Source of the DNA: Blepharisma japonicum
Lineage: Eukaryota; Ciliophora; Heterotrichea; Heterotrichida; Blepharismidae
Assembly (NCBI GenBank): GCA_949751835.1
Contig: CATKHK010000062.1
Span: 186,001 to 250,000 of the forward strand
Direction of reading: 5' to 3'
Length of the DNA: 64,000 nt
Below, one piece after another: positions 9,906-19,510 of this stretch (positions within the stretch are counted from its first letter, which is position 1; each line of letters opens with the position of its first letter). The position numbers and the translations under genes are program-made. The notes under the pieces are model-generated. The model did not search any database. It was not told where the DNA came from and saw nothing but the letters and a program-made list of their open reading frames with translations.

Positions 9906-10913
9906 TTACACAATAGATACTTGAAACAAGGTATGATTGGATTTAAACATCATCCCATTGGATAGCTCATGGTTTTCGTTCAAGTAAAGTCAGGTGCCAT
10001 TTGTGCTTGTTCTATCATTTTCTAGGTCTCCGTCTACTAAAATTCATCCTTCTAATGAGTAATAAATAGTGCATTGTACCTTAGAAATCAAAGAATCTTC
10101 TATTTGGATTTCACATTTTGTAGTCCTCCCTATCCTTATCACGCTTTCATTATAATCTGAAGCGTTAAAATAAAAAACATCCCCAGAGCATGGGGCACCA
10201 AATAGCTTGAGCCTTAACCTTGGGGAGTTATGATCAGGACTTGCTACAAGATTTACTAAAATGAAGTTATCTCCCATATGCAGCAAATAGTTTTCCTTCA
10301 AAATAAGCTGAGATGAAAGTCTCAAGAACGTCCCAAACCCTACACCTAAATCTTTTACATAATAAGCGTCTTTGATAAGATCATAATAAATCTGAAAATG
10401 CTGCCCTCTGTGTTTTTCTGCTAAATACTTGTCTTGTGATGGGATTACAAAATCATTGATAACTGGTCCTTTTGCTATCCCTTGTGACTTTGCTCTTTTT
10501 TTGCACCCGAAATAAGTAATCCCGTCCTTCACATCTCTTAACGAATTTTCATGACCCAGCGCATTGATAGAAATAACCAAATTCTTGGGAAGTGTAGCGG
10601 AGCTTAATACTTTTAATCTCAATAATTTCGCATAATGCATAGCGCTTTCCAGTTTTTGGATTCTAGACCTATCAAAGCTTGTGTCTCGATACTGTGAGTC
10701 TAGCATAATAGACTCTCTAATAGCTGACATTTGTTCTTTCAAAGGCTCAGCTTCTTGAAGATCATTTTTGTTCCTTTTTGTTAACGCTGTTTCAGGATTT
10801 TGAGAAGGTAGATTTTCACGATCTGCCACATATATTTCGAACTGCGGGGCACACAAGCTGTTTCCGCAGCAAGTCTATATAGAAAATACTCTCATTGCTG
10901 TATAGTTTCCCAT
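9906..10913 (-). CDS. FHA-domain protein with an acylation-like N-terminus
   Basis: The coding sequence is 9906-10874 plus 10890-10913, split by a 15-nt intron, giving 330 residues. The C-terminal third is a forkhead-associated domain, a phosphothreonine-binding fold: SVIRIGRTTKCEIQIED, then SKVQCTIYY, then STNGTWLYLN, with the conserved GR, Ser and NGT of the family. The Trp in NGTWLYL and another in LEGWILVDGD are TGA codons. The middle contains FGCKKRAKSQGIAKGP and GVGFGTFLRL, which may be a second, degenerate FHA-like unit. The spliced N-terminus reads MGNYTAMRTCCGN, with Gly2 and a nearby Cys pair, which suggests N-myristoylation and palmitoylation and so a membrane site. Without the intron there is an in-frame TAG, so the splice decides the start. 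Confidence 0.85.
10875..10889 (-). other. 15-nt intron in the FHA gene
   Basis: The sequence on the minus strand is GTATTTTCTATATAG. Retained, it puts TAG in frame; removed, it links MGNYTAMR to TCCGNS. Confidence 0.85.
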
Positions 10914-10994
10914 ATTAAAATTTACATTTCAAAAAGCATAGTATTGAGAGTTATTTTTATCTGATTAAAATATAAAGCAGCAAAATTCATATAA

Positions 10995-12566
10995 ATGTCA
11001 GTTCAAGATTTTGAAATTTTGTCAAAGCTTGGGGAAGGAGCATTCTCAACAGTTTTTAAAGTCCGTCGAAAATCTGATGGCCAAGTATATGCCCTGAAAA
11101 AAGTCAAATTCTCCTCACTTAATCAGAAGGAAAAAGAAAATGCTGTAAATGAAATCAGAATTATGGCTTCGTTTAGCCATCCTAATATTATCAGCTATAA
11201 AGAAGCATTTATTGATGAAGAAACTAATACTCTATGCATTGTTATGGAACTAGCTGAAAACGGAGACTTGCTAAATAAAATAAAGACTCATAAAGAAGAA
11301 GGCACACATTTTCCAGAAACAGAAATTTGGGATATTCTAATTCAAATCACAAAAGGGCTCAAAGCTCTGCACGACTCAAAGATACTGCATAGAGACCTAA
11401 AAGTAACTATTATTTAGTGTGCAAATATATTTTTAGCGAAAGACGGAGTTGTTAAGCTTGGAGATTTAAATGTTTCTAAGGTAAACAACGCTGGAATGGC
11501 CCACACACAAACAGGGACTCCATATTATGCCAGTCCTGAAGTTTGGAAAAATCAGCCTTATACATATTCTTCAGATATATGGTCATTCGGCTGTGTATTA
11601 TATGAAATGGCAGCTTTATTGCCTCCGTTTACAGCAACTGATATGCAAGGGCTCTATAGGAAAATTATAAAAGGACTGTATCCTAATATCCCTCAGATTT
11701 ATTCTTTGGATCTTGCAAATGTTATTAGGGTCACTCTACAAGTAAATCCTAGCTTAAGGCCATCATGTGACAAAATTTTGGAAATGCCAATAGTAGTTAA
11801 ACATATGAATCAGAAAGAAATAAAAGAAACTGAAAGCGCAGGAGCTCTACTTGGGACGATAGCTCTTGCCACAAACTATAAGAATTTGAAGTTGAATCTT
11901 CCAAAAGCAAAGTATGAACTGAAAGAAAGAGGGCTGAGTGCTGATGCTCCAAGGCCTATTGAGTTTTCTCATAGAGATTTAGCTGATATTGAATGGAAAC
12001 CAAGGGTTTTAGTCAGTGCTAGAAGACATGATAGGCCGAAGCTTGGAAAAAATATTGTAGAAGCCTTGAATTTGCAAAAATTACCACCTTTAAGTGATAA
12101 AGACGCCCCTTTATCAAGCAGAAGGAATATGCTTCAAAAGCCGTCACCAAGAGGTATAGCTATTCCTACTGCAGAGTTATTGGAACAAAACAATATTCCT
12201 CTATACAGAGCTGCATCTAAGCCAGAGATGCCTTCAAATTTTCAGCACAAAATCAATGCTGAAGAAGCACCTCTTCCAATACATGATAGGAAATTAAGTC
12301 CTATCGAGCAAAATCCTTTGAGTTTATTAGTGTCACCACCAAAAATTGTATTGCCAAGCCCTGCAAGTCTTCATAAGAATATGAATAGAGTTGCTTCCTT
12401 AATTTTAGGGACACCAAAAGAAAATCACCCTAAGCCTGAGCCACCTCCTTTTCCAAATCCAAATGAAGTCAATAAACTTGTGAATGGGCAAAATCCTATA
12501 TTCATTCCGCATCCTGTGATTCATCATCGAGCAGGCAGACCAGGCAGAGTAGTATGGTGGAACTAG
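10995..12566 (+). CDS. NEK-family serine/threonine kinase
   Basis: The coding sequence is 10995-11402 plus 11418-12566, giving 518 residues. The kinase domain fills about residues 5-265: glycine loop LGEGAFSTVF, VALK-type lysine in YALKKVKF, catalytic loop HRDLKCANIF (residues 132-141), and activation segment GTPYYASPEVW. The order and the HRDLK-x-ANIF and TGTPYY signatures are those of NIMA-related kinases, which act at centrosomes, basal bodies and cilia. The metal-binding motif is D-L-N (residues 152-154, in LGDLNVSKV) in place of DFG. The Asp is kept, so activity is expected. The C-terminal 250 residues are proline-rich and unstructured. The 15-nt intron falls exactly between HRDLK and CANIF. 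Confidence 0.93.
11403..11417 (+). other. 15-nt intron in the NEK kinase gene
   Basis: GTAACTATTATTTAG. Its removal restores HRDLK-CANIF in the kinase catalytic loop; retained, it gives an in-frame TAG. Confidence 0.95.
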
Positions 12567-12838
12567 TGTATAAAATTTTACATTAACAAATAATATATTT
12601 GAAAGCATCAGCAGTATATTGAAAGATAAATTAAAAGTTAATCATTTATATATGGCTTCTTTGTTAATAATATTAATAAATCTGAGGAGTGTTTTAGGAA
12701 TAAATAAAAAACTCATAAAATGCATTATTTTTGTTTAATTTGAATTATTTATTTTTGGGTGCTTTTTTGAGTTAAAGAGACTCTATTGCTGAATATCACA
12801 TATATTTAATCAAATTTATGATATAAATAGAGAAATAA

Positions 12839-13949
12839 ATGGTTTTAGAACCAAATACTGTCAATATTTTCAATAGTCCAGTCCTTTCAGTGCACATCCT
12901 TGCAAAGCTTGGAGGCAGGCTGCTGCTCAAATGCCTCAACTACTTTTTTAAGAACTCAATTCTGATCATGAGCTGCACAAGCTTTCTTTTTTCCATTTAC
13001 TTCATCCCTGGCCTGCACCAACCTGTAATTTTCTATTCAGTACGTCGCTCATGTGGAAGAAGTGCTTATTTTTATATTATGATGAATAGGACTTGGAGTT
13101 TTGTCATCAATAGGGCTAGGCACAGGATTACACACTTTTATATTGTACTTAGGACCTCACATTGCTAAAGTTACACTAGTAGCATATCAATGCAATTATA
13201 TTCCCGCCATGATTCCAAGCCGATGAAATTATAAGTCCTTTGAAGATTGTCCTAATCCGAAATCGGAAGAAATTTCATTCTGGACAATTCTTCTTTCAGT
13301 TCAGCTCGAAAGCTTTTTGTGGGGATTTGGGACTGCGCTAGGAGAACTACCTCCTTATTTTTTGGCGAGAGCTGCTAGGGCATCAAATGTGAAGACAGAA
13401 GAAATAGAAGAGTTGGAGCATTTGAATACGAAAAGCTTTATGGATAGAGCTAAAGAATTTATGGCGAGATCATTAAAAAGACATGGATTTATTACCATTT
13501 TGATATGCGCTTCGATTCCAAACCCTTTATTTGATTTAGCAGGAATCTTGTGCGGGCATTTTGGAGTATCTTTGTTGGTATTTTTAGGAGCAACAATTAT
13601 AGGGAAGGCTTTTATAAAAGTTCACATACAGCTTATTTTTACAATTTTTTTATTCAGTAAAAATCATATCAAATCAGTGCTAGCATTTATTGAATCTGCA
13701 ATACCTGTGCTAAAAGGAAATCTAAGTAACTGATTAGAAGCACAACAAAAAGTATTAAGAGATCCAACATCACAAAATCATTCTAGACCACTGATAAATA
13801 TGATTTGGGAAATTATCATTATTTTGATGTTTGCGTTTTTTTTAGTTTCAATTTTGAATTCGCTGATTCGGTCAGAAATATCATCAAATAACCAGAAAAG
13901 AGAGATTAAAAAGAGCCAGATAAAAATCAGTCTAAAACACGTAAGTTAG
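12839..13949 (+). CDS. VMP1: VMP1-like autophagy membrane protein
   Basis: The coding sequence is 12839-13024 plus 13041-13949, giving 364 residues, with a TGA-TGA pair (WW) and further TGA codons read as Trp. After splicing the core reads [20 protein letters not shown] followed by [15 protein letters not shown], nearly word for word the VMP1 signature. Further along are [20 protein letters not shown] and the VTT-type helix [20 protein letters not shown]1 is a multi-pass ER membrane protein with lipid scramblase activity, needed for autophagosome formation and ER contact sites. Several hydrophobic segments and a C-terminal membrane anchor with a basic tail are visible. The 16-nt intron shifts frame, so it is essential. 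The stop is TAG at 13947-13949. Confidence 0.95.
13025..13040 (+). other. 16-nt intron in the VMP1 gene
   Basis: GTAATTTTCTATTCAG. Removing it joins GLHQP to [11 protein letters not shown] and brings the VMP1 core into frame. Confidence 0.93.
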
Positions 13950-14104
13950 ATTTATTTCTGATTATAATTATTATAATCATATTTTAAATTATATGAGATT
14001 CTGGATCTTCAACATAATATAAATTAATTACTTAAAATTTATTATTCCAATTTAAATGCTTTGCATCCCTATTTATTTATACACAATTTGCTTTAGAAAG
14101 ACAG

Positions 14105-15412
14105 ATGACCCAAAAAGAAGGAAGAAATTTTTCATATAACTATGAATTTATTGGGCAGCGATTTATCACAAACCTTGACTTTTCCCAGCAATACCTACAC
14201 ATTTATCATGCCCGATTAAATGGGCTTCGTTCAAGGACATTAGAAAATGCCGCCCATGAAAACAAAATTAAACCTCTCGAAAATCTTATGGATCTAAAAC
14301 AAAACAAAAAAGCAGTAATATATGGAACTATTGCAAGATATCACAAAGCCAAGCCTTCAACAATTCAAAAATATCTCTCTGTAGTAGGTTCTATTGAATC
14401 CCGTCCTAGTGATTTTGGAAATTATTGATCAGAAAATGATGAGATATGGCTTGAAGATATGAGTGGCAGACTTTTACTTAATTTTACTGATTGTCACGAT
14501 GATTGAATAAACTTAGTTACAGGCGTACAAGTTGGATTATTTGGAATTATCGAACATACAGGGACATTTTCTGTTGAAAAGCTTTATTTTCCTCAAATTG
14601 AAAAGCCTATTCAATTAAAAGGCAGAGGCGAAGAGTATATTTGTTTTGTGTCAGGCTTAGAAATAGGAAGCCTTGGATATGATCATGTTTTATTGAATTT
14701 ATTTTCACAATATATTATGGGGAACTTAGGCCAAGAATCATTGGAGGACTCTCGAAAAATCATAAGACTTGTAATATTGGGAGATTCAATTTACAAACAT
14801 GATGAAGCTAGAATTATTGACAGAAAAGCAATTGGTGATGCAAGCTTAAGAGGAACAGCTGAGTTAGCTACTTCAATTAGGTTTTTAGATACATTTTTGT
14901 CAGAGCTCGCAGGAGTTATACCTGTTGATTTAATCCCTGGAGATATGGACCCCTCAAATTCATCATTGCCTCAGCAACCTATTAACCCTCATTTGCTGCC
15001 TTCTTCATCTCGATATTCAGCTCTTCATTCTTATCCGAATCCTTATGAATTCATGATTGATAATTGCCGAGTTTTATGCACATCAGGCCAAAATATAAGT
15101 GTCTTGTCCCAGTTCACTGACCCTAATTTATCTTTCACAGACTTAATGGCGCTAACATTGAAATTTAGACATTTAGCCCCGATTGCTCCAGATGCATTAG
15201 CCTGTATTCCTATGCAAGACTATGATCCTTTTATTATTGATAGTTTCCCCCATTTATACGTAGTGGGAAACTTGGGGAGCTATAGAACATCAGCATATGA
15301 AGGAGTCAAAATTATTTCAATTCCAAGATTTTCAGCACCTGGTCATAATATTGTCTTGGTAAACCGATTCAACTTGGAATCTAAAATTGTGTCATTCGAC
15401 TCAATGATTTAA
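14105..15412 (+). CDS. POLD2: DNA polymerase delta small (B) subunit
   Basis: The product is 435 residues, read through TGA codons at 14426-14428 and near 14504. The N-terminal half is an OB fold (EIWLEDMSGRLLLNF, VTGVQVGLFGIIEHTG). The C-terminal half is the inactivated calcineurin-like phosphoesterase fold of polymerase B subunits, with FVSGLEIG, LVILGDSIY, IPGDMDPSNSSLPQQPINP, CTSGQNISVL, RHLAPIAPDALACIP and PHLYVVGN. These blocks match POLD2, which holds the catalytic subunit and the accessory subunits together at the replication fork. Length is close to the human protein (469). The transporter gene begins only 12 bp after its stop. Confidence 0.95.
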
Positions 15413-15424
15413 TATAAAATAATT

Positions 15425-16519
15425 ATGTCTAACTACTATAAGCAAATAAATGAAATTGAGCTTAGAGATTTCATCAATGATAAAGGTGGAATCAATATTG
15501 CAGCAAAGCCACTCTTAAGCAAAGAAAGTAAAAGCTATGAATCTTTGAATTCCCTGACCTATTTTTCTATGATTGTATTTTCCATCGGAATCAAATGTTG
15601 GCAGCCTTTAGCAATTACAGCTTCTCAACAGCCTGACGGAACTTATGCGTACAATAAAACGATGATGGTGCTGCTAGGAGAAATTTTCAAGTTTTCAATA
15701 AACACCTTTGTCTTCCTATTAATTTTTTCCACAGCTGACTTACCCAAAAGAGCATCGCTCACAAACATTAGCCTGAAACAAAGTATCCATTTATTAATCC
15801 CAGCAATTTTTTATGCAGCATCAAATACCCTTGTGTATTATGGATTAAGCTATATCAATCCTGGTGTTTTCCACGTTCTGGGGAACGTCAGGATAATTAT
15901 TGCAGGAATATTATATCGGGTTATTATGAAAGTCAAACTGGCTGATATTCAATGGCTTTCTTTATGTTTGCTAACTAGTGGTGCAGTCCTATCAACCCCT
16001 CCTTCTGATGATGGAAATGGCAGCTCTAAGTTAAGTGACTCTTTATTAGGCTCAGTCTTTATAACACTTATGGTTACAATGAGCACTTTTGCAAGTGTCT
16101 ATACTGAAATGTATTATAAGAAAACAAAAGATGTCAGTATATGATACCAGAATGTTATTTTATCTATTTATGGGATTATAGTAAATGCGATTTATTTAGG
16201 ATTGACAGAGTTGATTGGCAGTGGAGAATCAGGGATTTTTGAAGGGTGAGATTTTTATGCATTTCAAGCAGTTTTTGTGCAAGCTATAATGGGGATGAGC
16301 CTTTCATTTTTGTTCAAATATTTAGATAATATTGTTTATGTGATTTCTTTGACAGTTTCGATGCTTCTGACTGCGTTTATTAGCATGCTTTATTTTGAGT
16401 TTAAAATCACTCCACCGTTTTTATGTGCAGTAGTTGTGATCATTGCCTCCATTTACCTTTACAATCGACCAAAAATTATTCAAAATTACCAGATTGATGA
16501 GAAAACATTTAACTTTTAG
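15425..16519 (+). CDS. Nucleotide-sugar transporter, SLC35A type
   Basis: The product is 364 residues, ending in TAG, with TGA Trp codons after KDVSI and in FEGWDFYAFQ. About ten hydrophobic segments are visible. Diagnostic strings for the CMP-sialate/UDP-galactose/UDP-GlcNAc transporter family include MMVLLGEIFKFSIN, IPAIFYAASNTLVYYGLSYI, NPGVFHVLGNVRII, TMSTFASVYTEMYYKK, QNVILSIYGIIVNAIY and FKYLDNIVYVIS. These Golgi or ER antiporters exchange a nucleotide sugar for the matching nucleotide monophosphate. The exact substrate cannot be told. The first 45 residues are a polar cytosolic leader. The spacer to the upstream stop is only 12 bp and reads TATAAAATAATT, so its promoter probably lies in the end of POLD2. 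Confidence 0.9.
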
Positions 16520-17116
16520 TGGTTCTCATAGACTAGAATTTGTTTAATGTATTAAATTAATTTCTGTCATTAAAATTACTTAAGCTTATAGCAATGATAT
16601 TTTAATAAATAATAAAAAAGTTCAAAATAACTAAATAAGAGTTTTATTGCTGATATTTTAATAAGAATATATTATAATAAATCGATCAAAGGATATATAG
16701 CCATGCCATCTGTCAACTTAAATTGGTAGGCAAACCTATAAATGATAAATTCAGCTAAAAAAATAGAACTTACTATATATGATTAGACTCGCTAAATTAA
16801 TTTACGAATCAGATATATAACAGAATGGCTATACCTTCGTAAATCGACCAATTAATTGTGGTGGCTATACAGATATTAAACGAAGTTCTGATCACACAAT
16901 AATTAAATACCTTCGCTAATTACATTTTTCGAGACAATTTATTTAAGATTTTTTAGCCCGAATAGTTTAGTTTTCTATTTTATTCTGCATAAATTTGAAT
17001 AAAAATCAATTTCTCACTAATTATAATTTTTATATTCACATTAGGGGTTGTCTTCAATTTACCATATTTTTCCGCCATTAAATCCTTAAATTTGGGTAAT
17101 AATTTCCTATTTATAA
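16520..17116. promoter_or_regulatory. Intergenic region upstream of the first inositol synthase gene
   Basis: These 597 AT-rich bases have no coding-like frame. There is a 9-bp inverted repeat, ATTTACGAA at 16800-16808 and TTCGTAAAT at 16836-16844, and short repeated words (GGCTATAC twice, ATACCTTCG twice) between 16825 and 16915. The last 110 bases share blocks with the upstream region of the second copy (about 19400-19510), including a CCATTaAATCCtTAAATTT-like block, so they are the likely core promoter. Confidence 0.5.
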
Positions 17117-18664
17117 ATGTCTGAAACAGGATTTGTAGGAGAACCTATTGTAGTGGTTAGCCCTAACGTCGATTATAGCAAGAATGAGATCATCTCTCGC
17201 TACGAGTATCGTGAATCAAGGGTAACTGGGAACCTTGTCACACCATTGAATGAACATCTGACTTTCAAAACTCAAAGAAGAATACCTAAGACTGGTGTTC
17301 TTTTCGTCGGATGGGGAGGAAATAATGGTACGACGCTGACTGCTGGCATATTGGCTAACAAACTGAAGACCACCTGGATGACAAAAGAAGGAGAGCACCA
17401 TGCGAATTTCTTGGGAAGCATTTGCCGATCAGTTACTATGAGAATAGGGATTGACAATAACCTTCAGCCTGTATATGCCCCTTTATTCGGTGTAATTCCT
17501 ATGCTTAATCCTACCGATTTAGATGTCTGGGGATGGGATATCTCAAGTATGAGCATTGCCAATGCTATGGTTAGAGCTAAAGTTTTTGATTACGACCTTC
17601 AAAGAAAGCTTTATCCTGAGCTCAAAGACATGATTCCATGGCCATCTGTTTATTCAGAAGATTTCATTGCTGCAAATCAAAGCGAGAGAGCTAATAACGT
17701 CATTCATGGTACTAAGCAAGAGCAACTTCAAACTCTGAGACAAAATATTAGAGACTTCAAGCAATCAAGAGGGATTGAAAATGTTATTGTTCTCTGGACT
17801 GCCAACACTGAAAGATATGCAGAAGTTCGTGAAGGTCTTAATGATACTGCTGATAACCTCTTAAGATCAATTGAGGCTGATGAATCAGAAATTGCTCCTT
17901 CAACACTTTTTGCAGTTGCTAGTATATTGGAAGGTTGTACATATATTAATGGATCCCCTCAAAATACATTCATCCCTGGTGTGATAGAACTCTCTGAAAG
18001 GCATCAAGTCCTTATTGCTGGAGACGACTTCAAAACTGGCCAGACTAAAATAAAGACTGTGCTTTGTGACTTTTTAATCAACTCTGGTCTGAAGCTGGCT
18101 TCGGTAGTTAGCTATAACCATTTAGGTAACAATGATGGGAAAAACCTCAGTGCTCCAAAGACCTTCAGATCAAAAGAAATTTCAAAAAGTGGAGTCATTG
18201 ACGATGTTATTAAAGCCAATAGGCTTATTTATGGAGAAAATGAGCATCCAGACCATTGTGTAGTAATAAAATATGTCCCATATGTAGGTGACAGCAAGAG
18301 AGCTATGGATGAGTATACAAGTGAAATTTTCATGGGTGGTAGAAACACTATTGTATTGCATAATACTTGTGAGGACTCATTATTAGCTGCTCCAATTATT
18401 TTAGATCTCATTCTTTTAGCAGAACTTTGCACTCGAGTGCAAATTAAAAGAACGCAAGATGGAGAGTTTTCAAGAATGCACCCGGTTTTGAGCATTTTAA
18501 GTTTCTTATTGAAATCACCACAAGTTCCATCAGGATCGCCTGTAGTTCATTCTTTATTCAATCAAAGGTACTCAATCACCAACTTTATTCGAGCACTTGT
18601 GGGTCTTCCACCTGAAACCTTTATGCTTTTGGAGCACAAGATTCCCTCTCTTCAAAAATCATAA
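17117..18664 (+). CDS. INO1: Inositol-3-phosphate synthase, copy 1
   Basis: The product is 515 residues, ending in TAA. It converts glucose 6-phosphate to myo-inositol 3-phosphate, using NAD in an internal redox cycle, and so starts inositol and phosphoinositide synthesis in the cytosol. Signatures: the dinucleotide loop GWGGNNGTT (residues 65-73), LNPTDLDVWGWDISSM, VLWTANTERY, EGCTYINGSPQNTF, AGDDFKTGQTK, SYNHLGNNDGKNL, SKSGVIDDVI and DSKRAMDEYTSEIFMGG. These cover the whole family, and length fits (yeast 533). No intron or TGA codon disrupts the frame. It is followed 846 bp downstream by a second copy on the same strand with about 45 amino-acid differences by eye, roughly 91% identity. Confidence 0.97.
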   Translation: MSETGFVGEPIVVVSPNVDYSKNEIISRYEYRESRVTGNLVTPLNEHLTFKTQRRIPKTGVLFVGWGGNNGTTLTAGILANKLKTTWMTKEGEHHANFLGSICRSVTMRIGIDNNLQPVYAPLFGVIPMLNPTDLDVWGWDISSMSIANAMVRAKVFDYDLQRKLYPELKDMIPWPSVYSEDFIAANQSERANNVIHGTKQEQLQTLRQNIRDFKQSRGIENVIVLWTANTERYAEVREGLNDTADNLLRSIEADESEIAPSTLFAVASILEGCTYINGSPQNTFIPGVIELSERHQVLIAGDDFKTGQTKIKTVLCDFLINSGLKLASVVSYNHLGNNDGKNLSAPKTFRSKEISKSGVIDDVIKANRLIYGENEHPDHCVVIKYVPYVGDSKRAMDEYTSEIFMGGRNTIVLHNTCEDSLLAAPIILDLILLAELCTRVQIKRTQDGEFSRMHPVLSILSFLLKSPQVPSGSPVVHSLFNQRYSITNFIRALVGLPPETFMLLEHKIPSLQKS

Positions 18665-19510
18665 CTAAAAAGACTAGGTCTTTCTTTTAATTTGTGCTAT
18701 TTAATTATCTAAAATCCCTTATTAAATAATAATATTTTTATATTTGATAATAAATTTGAGACTTTTGGTGCTTTGAATGTTCAGCTGGATTCTGATGAGT
18801 TTTAAAACTTGGTTAAAATAGGTCTGAACCAAAAACTACTCATTTTCATCATAGAAATCGAAGTTTTAGCTTACAAATAGAGGAAAATAAAATTATTCAA
18901 AAATTCAACAAAAAACCAGACTTTCTTGCCAACTTCTAAAGGTATTTTTTTTACTCAATTCTTTAAACCTCTTTTTCTTATCACCCAATACATATAAAAA
19001 TAAATCAAATAATAATTCAGTAATAAATACAACTCGTAAATGTCTATGTCTGGCTATAATCGATAGCTTATATTACATTTCTAAATTAAATATGCCGTAT
19101 CGTATTCGGCTTAAAATCAATAAAAAATTGATGCTGAAGCTTTTCTATACTTAAAAGCCTTACTAATAAAATTATCGCTATTCCTCAAGGCGAAATCGAT
19201 AAACTTTTTAAATTTTTGCTTAATTTTGTCCAGTAAAAACTAAACAATAATATGCATATTAGACATAATTTTAGACATAAAATTATTAGTTTCTTACATT
19301 GAGGTTTTGGTTAAATATTTTACCTATCACTAAAATCTTTGCTCAGGCTAAGACCTAAAATGAGCCTGAACTTCAATTTTAAAAGTTGCCATATAATGGA
19401 ACCACATTTTTCTTAGATTATAATTTTTATATAATCATAAGCCTTTCTATTTCTTCACCTATTTTCTGCCATTGAATCCGTAAATTTAAGAATAAACGTC
19501 CTACTTACAA
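18665..19510. other. Intergenic stretch between the two inositol synthase copies
   Basis: These 846 bp are AT-rich and show no coding-like frame or RNA gene. The last 110 bp resemble the sequence just upstream of copy 1 and probably carry the promoter of copy 2. The rest does not visibly resemble the 16520-17000 region, so the duplication either covered little more than the gene and its promoter or the outer flanks have diverged. Confidence 0.5.

Noticed and set aside
16800-16844. 9-bp inverted repeat upstream of the first inositol synthase gene as a terminator or RNA hairpin
   Set aside because: The 27-nt loop is long and AT-rich DNA gives such pairs by chance; it was kept only as a note in the intergenic entry.
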